Part shown: positions 1-5,076 of the stretch, one piece after another
How the letters are laid out: every line of letters begins with the position of its first letter
How positions within the stretch are numbered: position 1 is the first letter of the stretch
Assembly: GCA_947456995.1 (NCBI GenBank)
Contig: CANGVB010000340.1
Span: 1-5,076, forward strand
Length of the DNA stretch: 5,076 bases
Direction: 5' to 3'
From: Bryobacteraceae bacterium
GTDB taxonomy: Bacteria; Acidobacteriota; Terriglobia; Bryobacterales; Bryobacteraceae
Position numbers and translations under genes: made by a program
Notes under the pieces: model-generated
Seen by the model: only the letters and a program-made list of their open reading frames with translations
Databases searched by the model: none
What the model was told of the DNA's origin: nothing

Positions 1-831
1 GCAGTGGTAGTGCCCGGGATCTCGCAGACAACAGCGACGATCAACACGCGACGCCCCGACAGCCGGTACTTTGACTATCGCGAAGTCATAAACACGGCTC
101 GCGCCTATTACGATGCCGGGAAGGTTTCCTACACGCTTGCAAACAAGAACGGTTTGACGATCGACTCGGCTTATTGGTTTTCGAAGGCGATCGATACAGG
201 GGCTACGTTTGTCAACATTGCGGCTGGTGATGATGCAAGCCAAGGCCATGCTCAAGTGGCGGATAACATCAATGGCGACTTGCGGGGCTTGAGTAACTTT
301 CATCAGACCCATGCATTGCTGAGCCGTGTGTCCTACCAGTTGGCAAATCGCAGGATGTTGCTGCGAGACTGGCGCATGTCCGGGGTATTTGTAGCGAAAT
401 CAGGAACGCCTTTTTCAGTGATCACGGGATCGGACGCCCCTGGGTACGGGAATGTGGACGGTGTGAGTGGGGATCGTCCCAACCTGGTAAATCAGTCGAT
501 CCTGGGCAAGGTGATGTCGCATCCCGACCTTGCTCCGAAAATCCTGACCCGGGAATCCTTTGCGTTCATTGAGCCGACTGAAGCTCGTGGAAATCTGGGA
601 GTGAACACGTTTCGACGTGCTGGATTCCGGAATCTCAACCTGGCAGTAGAACGCAGATTTGCAATGCAGCAAGACCGAGCCGTCTCCTTCCGGGCTGAAT
701 CGATTAATGCAACCAACACTCCGCAGTTTGCAGAGCCGGTGTGGGATCTGTCAAACCCTGCCTTTGGGAAAATCACTAATACGTTGAACGACGGACGCAC
801 GTTGCGCTTCTCACTCAGCCTCGAGTTTTGA
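1..831 (+). CDS. Oar-like TonB-dependent outer-membrane receptor, C-terminal part (5' end outside window)
   Basis: The frame is open from the first base (Ala, Val, Val...) and stops with TGA at 829-831, so this is the last 276 residues of a longer protein. The GTG at position 4 is an internal codon, not a start. The segment matches the late beta-barrel of Oar-like receptors. It has a GLTIDSAYWFSKAID strand (family consensus resembles 'YTWSKSID'), then NINGDLRGLSNFHQTHALL (the usual 'D.RH' turn), VFVAKSGTPFSV and GDRPNLV. These are followed by NTFRRAGFRNLNLAVERRF, SFRAESINATNTPQF and a terminal strand FSLSLEF ending in Phe, the typical outer-membrane sorting signature. Family members have a signal peptide, a carboxypeptidase-regulatory-like domain and a plug, all of which would lie upstream. 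They import or bind large substrates using TonB energy; the substrate here is unknown. A 200-base gap separates it from the next gene, so cotranscription is uncertain. Family call confident, function not. Confidence 0.88.
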   Translation, partial: AVVVPGISQTTATINTRRPDSRYFDYREVINTARAYYDAGKVSYTLANKNGLTIDSAYWFSKAIDTGATFVNIAAGDDASQGHAQVADNINGDLRGLSNFHQTHALLSRVSYQLANRRMLLRDWRMSGVFVAKSGTPFSVITGSDAPGYGNVDGVSGDRPNLVNQSILGKVMSHPDLAPKILTRESFAFIEPTEARGNLGVNTFRRAGFRNLNLAVERRFAMQQDRAVSFRAESINATNTPQFAEPVWDLSNPAFGKITNTLNDGRTLRFSLSLEF

Positions 832-832
832 C

Positions 833-847
833 CGGCTGCAAAAGCCG
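833..847 (+). terminator. Weak hairpin just after the first receptor gene
   Basis: CGGCT (833-837) can pair with AGCCG (843-847) around a 5-base loop, beginning two bases after the TGA stop. The stem is only 5 bp and the following bases (TTCACAAGTATTTTG) hold no continuous T run, so intrinsic termination here would be inefficient. It may simply be a chance hairpin or an mRNA 3'-end structure. Confidence 0.2.
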
Positions 848-930
848 TTCACAAGTATTTTGAGATTTTATCAAGCCTGCTAACTGATTTATTTTCATTG
901 GCTTGAGATACTTTTGCGCGCCTATCAGTT

Positions 931-959
931 CTGATATCTCCTCTAACCCTCTCTAATAT
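931..959 (+). promoter_or_regulatory. Candidate sigma70-type promoter for the tail-fibre-like gene
   Basis: CTGATA at 931-936 matches 4 of 6 bases of the -35 consensus and TAATAT at 954-959 matches 4 of 6 of the -10 consensus, with a 17-base spacer. Transcription would start near 966, giving a leader of roughly 65 bases before the ATG at 1032. That leader would contain the 983-999 dyad. Both boxes are mediocre and the region is AT-rich, so a chance match is quite possible. Confidence 0.25.
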
Positions 960-982
960 CGACTTCGAGTAATGGTCTCGCA

Positions 983-999
983 AACGAGCGTCGCTGGTT
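983..999. promoter_or_regulatory. 17-bp imperfect dyad, possible operator
   Basis: AACGAGCGTCGCTGGTT reads nearly the same on both strands: 7 of 8 position pairs are complementary around the central T at 991, the exception being G986/G996. There is no loop, so it suits a dimeric DNA-binding protein better than an RNA hairpin. It sits 32 bases before the ATG at 1032 and downstream of the candidate promoter, where a repressor could act. No regulator is encoded in the window and no known operator was recognised. Confidence 0.25.
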
Positions 1000-1020
1000 G
1001 TGCGTGATTCATGAGGAAGA

Positions 1021-1025
1021 AAGGA
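1021..1025 (+). promoter_or_regulatory. Ribosome binding site that favours the ATG at 1032
   Basis: AAGGA at 1021-1025 (within AAAGGA) lies 6 bases before the ATG at 1032, a good Shine-Dalgarno position. The in-frame ATG at 1011 is preceded by GTTGTGCGTGATTC, which has no purine-rich site. This decides in favour of the later start, although the earlier one would add MRKKGFT and give a more basic signal-peptide n-region. Confidence 0.6.
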
Positions 1026-1031
1026 TTTACT

Positions 1032-2771
1032 ATGATCTGGAATTCGATTCAAGGAGCGTCGCTTCGCTCCGTATGTTTTTTGCTTGCCTTGTTTTTCGCC
1101 ACCGGCGAGATTGGCAGAACCCAGCCAGTCCTGACGAAGATTCAGGATATGGTTTATCTGGCGGACGGATCGCGGTTTAACGGACTCGCGTTCATTGACT
1201 GGAAGAGCTTTGATACCGCCAATGGCTCAGTGATTGGAAGAAACAGTAAGGTAGTGCGTATTGTCGACGGCCTGCTGCAAGTTCAGTTGGCACCCACTAC
1301 GAACACTACCAACACCTACTACTCGGTTAAGTATTCAAGTGCCGGGCGAGTTTTGTTTACCGAAGTTTGGGCGGTGTCGCCAAGTTCGGCGACGCTCAAG
1401 ATCCGCGATGTAAGGGCTGTTTTGTTGCCCGGTGGATTTGTTTCGGCTCCCGGCAATTCAGGTGGCGGAGATCCTGGCGGCGGTGGCGTTATCGGAGAAA
1501 ACGGTACCGGCGCATTCGTCGATCTTGAGACGCCAACGGGCCTGGTGAATGGCTCCAACCTGGTGTTTACACTGGCTTCCACCCCTAGTCCTCTATCAAG
1601 CCTGGAGTTGTATCGAAATGGATTGAGGCTGAGTGTGGCGGACGATTACACCGTCACGGGCAACACAATCACCTTCGTTAGCGGGGCGCAGCCGCAAAGT
1701 GGAGATCTGCTGCGAGCCACCTACCGGACGGGTGTTTTCGGAACAGCACCGCACAACTTGTTGAGTGATTTGCACACCGACACATTTTCCGAATCTGTGG
1801 TGCGTGGTGATCTTCTGGTGGGCCAGGGAACGACGACCAGATGGATGCGGCTACCTCTTGGAGCAGCCAACCGCTGTCTGACTTCGAATGGCCAGGATGC
1901 GGTGTGGAACACTTGTCTGTTTACGGGATTCACAACCGGGGCAGTACCCTTTGTAAACTCCAGTTCGATACTGACGCAGGACTCTGCATCGTTCTTTTGG
2001 GATGCAACGAATCGGCGTCTTGGACTGGGGACAGCCAGCCCTGCGGCGAACCTGACAATCCGGGCATCAGGATCTCAGGGAAACACTGATCTGACGCGCT
2101 GGGTGAATGCAGCTGGCTCGACGCTAGCTAGTGTCAGCAGTGGAGGGACGCTGTTTGTACAGAAGATGAATGTTGCAACCAACAGTCAGTTTGCAGCACT
2201 CAACGACTCTGGCAATGGAGCTGATCCTCAATTTCCCGTCAGCGGCGACTTCTGGTTTAACAACTCACAGCGAGCACGGAAGACATTTGAGGCAGGGCAG
2301 GTACATCCGATAACTCAGGTGCTGTGCAGCGTGGGAGGCGGCGCAACCTCATCTACGACGAACGTAGTAGTGGGGTCGTGTTCTATCCCTCAGACCTTTT
2401 TCGACTCGGGCGACCGTATCGAAATCTCGCTGAATTTTGAACATTCGGGATCTGCAAGCGCGTTCATCACCGAGATGTTTGTCGGATCCACTTCGGTATT
2501 TAGCAGGCAATTCGCCGCAACAGATACCTTGGCCTTTGTGAGGGGGTCAGGCGGCTACTACCCGACCGGCGTCGCGTTTGGCAACCATAGCTTTGGTACG
2601 GCTGGTTCGAGTGCTGGCAGTGCCATGGCTGGCATGTCGAGCAACGTGACGCTGACCCCAACCACCGCTGTTCAGATCACCTTCAGGGCCAGGCTGGCAA
2701 CGGCAAGCTCTGATGTGGTTACGCTTCGCAACTACACCGTGGTGCGCTTCCCGGCCCAGTTTAACCCCTAG
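1032..2771 (+). CDS. Secreted modular protein with phage tail-fibre-like repeats
   Basis: This encodes 579 residues from the ATG at 1032 (586 from 1011) and ends with TAG at 2769-2771. Residue numbers use the 1032 start. Residues 1-25 form a Sec-type signal peptide with core CFLLALFFA and a plausible cut after ATG. Residues 33-133 form an N-terminal beta-rich module (IQDMVYLADGSRFNG ... YYSVKY ... LKIRDVRAV). A Gly-rich linker covers 134-160. At 160-232 comes a module of a kind found in phage tail proteins, with ETPTGLVNGSNLVFTL, SLELYRNGLRL and DYTVTGNTITF. At 241-294 is HNLLSDLHTDT ... RGDLLVGQG ... TSNGQDAVWNT, close to phage tail-fibre segments. At 300-337 is a FFWDATNRRLGLGTASP element, as in fibre and adhesin shafts. 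GDFWFNN near 404 begins the last shaft piece, and 428-579 is an unrecognised beta-rich C-terminal domain. Four mature cysteines form two local pairs (282/295 and 432/450). No catalytic motif is visible. A surface fibre or adhesin is the best guess; a domesticated phage fibre is possible. Module resemblance is from memory. Confidence 0.72.
   Translation: MIWNSIQGASLRSVCFLLALFFATGEIGRTQPVLTKIQDMVYLADGSRFNGLAFIDWKSFDTANGSVIGRNSKVVRIVDGLLQVQLAPTTNTTNTYYSVKYSSAGRVLFTEVWAVSPSSATLKIRDVRAVLLPGGFVSAPGNSGGGDPGGGGVIGENGTGAFVDLETPTGLVNGSNLVFTLASTPSPLSSLELYRNGLRLSVADDYTVTGNTITFVSGAQPQSGDLLRATYRTGVFGTAPHNLLSDLHTDTFSESVVRGDLLVGQGTTTRWMRLPLGAANRCLTSNGQDAVWNTCLFTGFTTGAVPFVNSSSILTQDSASFFWDATNRRLGLGTASPAANLTIRASGSQGNTDLTRWVNAAGSTLASVSSGGTLFVQKMNVATNSQFAALNDSGNGADPQFPVSGDFWFNNSQRARKTFEAGQVHPITQVLCSVGGGATSSTTNVVVGSCSIPQTFFDSGDRIEISLNFEHSGSASAFITEMFVGSTSVFSRQFAATDTLAFVRGSGGYYPTGVAFGNHSFGTAGSSAGSAMAGMSSNVTLTPTTAVQITFRARLATASSDVVTLRNYTVVRFPAQFNP
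1431..1511 (+). other. Gly-rich linker inside the tail-fibre-like protein
   Basis: The codons from 1431 to about 1511 encode a Gly/Pro/Ser-rich stretch containing GNSGGGDPGGGG. It is low in hydrophobic residues and predicted to be flexible. It separates the N-terminal module from the phage-type modules, so it marks a domain border and possibly the point where unrelated parts were joined. Confidence 0.6.
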
Positions 2772-2821
2772 GCTCTCCAGAGAGGCAATCATAACCTCAT
2801 CCCTTTCTTCCTCTCGGGAAA

Positions 2822-2862
2822 GAAAAGGGGCGGAACAGCGCTTTGCTGTTCCGCCCCTTTTT
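2822..2862. terminator. Strong bidirectional rho-independent terminator
   Basis: AAAAGGGGCGGAACAGC (2823-2839) pairs perfectly over 17 bp with 2845-2861 around the 5-base loop GCTTT; a G-T wobble at 2822/2862 extends it. On the + strand the stem ends in TTTTT (2858-2862). On the - strand the exit side reads TTTTCTTT. It therefore can end both the + gene stopping at 2771 (51 bases away) and the - gene stopping at 2883 (20 bases away). The position between two converging genes fits this double role. Confidence 0.93.
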
Positions 2863-2882
2863 CATTGGGATTGAGGTGCTCT

Positions 2883-5076
2883 TTAGAAGAAGAAGCGCAG
2901 GCCACCCTGCAACTGGCGGGGATTGCCCAGCTGCGAGTTCTGACGGTTGTAGCTGCCGTCTGCATTGCGCAAGCGCATGAAGTCGGCGGCCACGGGAGCC
3001 GTTGTGCCATTCGCGGAGAAGCCATTGCCGTAGATGGACGTGGTGCCACCCAGGACTACGTTGTCGCGGTTGAGCATGTTGAAGGCCTCAACCGAGAACT
3101 GCACCTTGTAGCGCTCCTTGAAAGTGAAGCTCTTGATGATGCGCATGTCGGTGGTGCTGAAGCCCAGGTTGCGGAAGTAATTGCGGAGGAACGGATCGCC
3201 AGCAGAAAGGAAGGGACGATCGTTGTTGTTTCCGTCGCGATTGAGATCGGTACCGGCGCGTGGGTTGAGTGGCGTGCCGGTGCGTGCGCGAAAGATTCCT
3301 GAGAGCTCAAAGCCCCAGGGCAGCGAGTAGACGGCATTGCCGGTGAAGTTGTGGCGGATGTCGAGCGAGCTGTAATAGTATTCGCTCTTCAGGTTGAAGC
3401 TGTCCATATAGTCGAAACCACCAGCGCTACGTTCGCTATCGTCGTCAGAGAAGTTCTGAGCAACGGTGTAAAAGCCCTGGAATTGCAGCTTTTTGGTGCG
3501 GTATTGAGCCTGGAAGGTAACCGCGCGGTACATTGAGCGGGCCGAGGATTCGCGGATGGTGAGAGCACCAACAGTCGGGACAGGACGGAGAATACCGCCG
3601 CCTACGATCCCGAAGTCAGGACGCATGCTTTGGTCGCCTGTGCGCAGGGTTGGGGAAGGCAGGTTGTAATCGCGGTTGCGATTCAGATGGACGGTGTTGA
3701 CATAGTTGAACTGGATGCCGGCCGTGAAGTTCTTGAACCATTCGGTTTCGGTACCAATACCCATCTGGAAGGAGCGGGGGTTCTGGAAGTTGGGTGCAAC
3801 CGTAGTCAGGCCCACGCCAACAAAAGGATCACGGGCGGTAGCGCCTACCGAGATCGCAGCGGCACGCTGTACGATTTCGAGAGGGATCACAGGCAGAGAG
3901 GTGAGCGGAGTGCGATTGAGATCGACGCCGGCTTCAAGGAAGCTCTGGTAGGCAGTCTTGATGGTGCCAGGGCCACCAACGGATAGCGAGACGTTGCCGG
4001 GAGGGTTGCGGAAGTTTGCAGTAGGGTCAGCAAAGGTAAGCAGCGGAGTCGCGGCATAGAAGATGCCGGTATGGCCACGAACCACCGTACGGAAGCGATC
4101 GGTGAAAGGTGTCCAGGCGAAACCGAATCTCGGCGCAATCTGGTTCATGTTGTTGTTGATCTTGCGCGGGCTGGCGATGTTGCCGATGGGGAAACGAACG
4201 CCTTCGATGCGGGAGAGCACGGTTGCGTTATTGGCTACCACTTCCGGGTTGACTTGACCTTCCCAGCGAAGGCCGAAATCGAGAGTGAGCTTATTGGTTG
4301 CGCGGAAGCTGTCCTGCACAAAAGCGGCAATCTGCTTGGCAGAAAAGGCAGCCTGCAGGTTGCCGATCTGGCGGCTATAGGTGACCTGAGCGTTATCGAA
4401 GCGGTTGCCGCCGTTGGCACCGTTCCCGCCAACGATATCGAGCACCGCAGCGGGTACGCCATTGACCTGGAAGTTTCCAAACTGGTTGAAGCCGAAGGCC
4501 TGGGCAGTGGGAAGGAAGCTAAAGTCGAAGCCAGCTTTCATGCTGTGCTTGCTCTTGAGAATGGTGACTGAGTCGGTGATCTGCCAGCGCTTGTCGGACT
4601 GCACCGTGGGGAGGAAGGACCGGGCTCCGAAGGTAGAAACGTTCTGGAGGTTGACACCAGGATTTGTAGAATTTGCAGTGCGGGGCCGCTCTTCATAGGA
4701 ACCTGAAAACTTCAAATCGTTGACGACAGAAGGTGAAAAAATGTGGGTATATTGCAGGCCGCCGTTGTGGATACGGTCCAGCTCATTACCTTCGTTTTCT
4801 TCAGGGTTATTGGTAATGGGGTTAACGGCAGCACCAACGGTGACAGCATTTCTTTCGACTGAATCGCTAAAGCTGTAGCGCATCGTGAGCTTGTGGCCGC
4901 CAGCAAAGGAGTAGTCGGTTTTGGCAGTGACGGCACTGGCACGGTTGGTCTGCTGGAAGGAACGCTCAAAGCTGCGAAGCAGGCTGACGGCTTCGGTGCT
5001 GCGAGCCGTTACAGGCACGCCGATGAGGGAAGGAATCACAACCTGACGGGGAGTGGTGGAGCGTTGGCTTTCTGCC
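2883..5076 (-). CDS. Oar-like TonB-dependent outer-membrane receptor, barrel part (N-terminus outside window)
   Basis: The frame reads from beyond the right edge (…AESQRSTTPRQVV at 5075-5037) to TAA at 2885-2883, about 730 residues. The GTG at 5039-5037 is internal. Family marks in order are: AFVQDSFRATNKLTLDFGLRWE-type strand (4325-4260); QIAPRFGFAWTPF then RGHTGIFYA; NPRSFQMGIG; SLDIRHNFTG (3368-3339); the LPWGFELSGIFRARTGTP strand; DLNRDGNNNDRP (3248-3213); the VQFSVEAFNMLNRDN strand; and a terminal NPRQLQGGLRFFF ending in Phe, as outer-membrane barrels do. The signal peptide, carboxypeptidase-regulatory-like domain and plug expected in this family would be upstream, right of the window. 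It would act as a TonB-energised gate for an unknown large substrate. It converges on the tail-fibre-like gene and shares its terminator, so it is a separate transcription unit. It is not a copy of the receptor at 1-831: the C-termini align only through family motifs. Confidence 0.9.
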   Translation of the reverse strand, partial: AESQRSTTPRQVVIPSLIGVPVTARSTEAVSLLRSFERSFQQTNRASAVTAKTDYSFAGGHKLTMRYSFSDSVERNAVTVGAAVNPITNNPEENEGNELDRIHNGGLQYTHIFSPSVVNDLKFSGSYEERPRTANSTNPGVNLQNVSTFGARSFLPTVQSDKRWQITDSVTILKSKHSMKAGFDFSFLPTAQAFGFNQFGNFQVNGVPAAVLDIVGGNGANGGNRFDNAQVTYSRQIGNLQAAFSAKQIAAFVQDSFRATNKLTLDFGLRWEGQVNPEVVANNATVLSRIEGVRFPIGNIASPRKINNNMNQIAPRFGFAWTPFTDRFRTVVRGHTGIFYAATPLLTFADPTANFRNPPGNVSLSVGGPGTIKTAYQSFLEAGVDLNRTPLTSLPVIPLEIVQRAAAISVGATARDPFVGVGLTTVAPNFQNPRSFQMGIGTETEWFKNFTAGIQFNYVNTVHLNRNRDYNLPSPTLRTGDQSMRPDFGIVGGGILRPVPTVGALTIRESSARSMYRAVTFQAQYRTKKLQFQGFYTVAQNFSDDDSERSAGGFDYMDSFNLKSEYYYSSLDIRHNFTGNAVYSLPWGFELSGIFRARTGTPLNPRAGTDLNRDGNNNDRPFLSAGDPFLRNYFRNLGFSTTDMRIIKSFTFKERYKVQFSVEAFNMLNRDNVVLGGTTSIYGNGFSANGTTAPVAADFMRLRNADGSYNRQNSQLGNPRQLQGGLRFFF

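Noticed and set aside
1..831. The two receptors as a tandem or inverted duplication with the fibre gene inserted between
   Set aside because: Their C-terminal sequences share only family motifs, and no flanking direct or inverted repeats or target-site duplication were seen.
871..906. Inverted repeat TCAAGCC (871-877) / GGCTTGA (900-906)
   Set aside because: Only 7 bp with a 22-base AT-rich spacer and no T run after it; too weak to call a terminator or attenuator.
1074..1076. Signal-peptide cysteine as a lipobox (lipoprotein)
   Set aside because: The Cys precedes the hydrophobic core (VCFLLALFFA) instead of following it, so it cannot be the lipidated residue.
1461..1490. G-rich DNA run as a G-quadruplex
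   Set aside because: The GG/GGC runs are explained by Gly codons of the linker, and the runs of three or more G needed for a stable quadruplex are missing.
1853..1870. RGD in the fibre-like protein's RGDLLVGQG segment (codons upstream, near 1803-1829) as an integrin-type binding motif
   Set aside because: The tripeptide is part of a recurring phage-fibre module and is shared by proteins that meet no animal cells; no evidence for integrin binding.
2865..3302. A 145-codon + strand open frame opposite the right-hand receptor
   Set aside because: It lies wholly antisense to a well-supported receptor frame, has no recognisable domain, and begins inside the terminator-to-stop gap without a ribosome binding site.
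4071..4571. A 166-codon + strand open frame opposite the right-hand receptor
   Set aside because: Antisense shadow of the receptor with no family resemblance; such frames are common opposite GC-rich codons.

Overview
The window most likely comes from a free-living Acidobacteriota genome, of the Solibacter/Bryobacter type. This is inferred from two large outer-membrane receptors of the Oar-like TonB-dependent family, which is greatly expanded in that phylum, and from the N-terminal module of the middle gene, whose style I associate with acidobacterial secreted proteins. No taxonomic marker gene is present, so the assignment rests on protein style alone.

Layout. (1) Positions 1-831, + strand: the C-terminal third of an Oar-like receptor whose 5' part lies left of the window. 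(2) Positions 832-1031: a 200-base intergenic stretch with a weak hairpin, a weak sigma70-like promoter candidate, a 17-bp imperfect dyad and a good ribosome binding site. (3) Positions 1032-2771, + strand: a complete gene for a secreted, modular protein built largely from phage tail-fibre-type modules, with no phage gene beside it. (4) Positions 2822-2862: a strong bidirectional terminator between converging genes. (5) Positions 2883-5076, - strand: the barrel part of a second Oar-like receptor, whose N-terminus lies beyond the right edge.

All three products should act at or outside the outer membrane. The two receptors would be energised by TonB/ExbB/ExbD encoded elsewhere, and their substrates cannot be told from the sequence. 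No SusD-like partner, transporter, enzyme or regulator is encoded here, so no pathway can be assembled. The middle gene is the part worth attention. It looks like a solitary, exported tail-fibre-like protein with its own transcription signals and four cysteines placed as two local pairs. No RNA gene, insertion sequence, CRISPR array or attachment site was seen.
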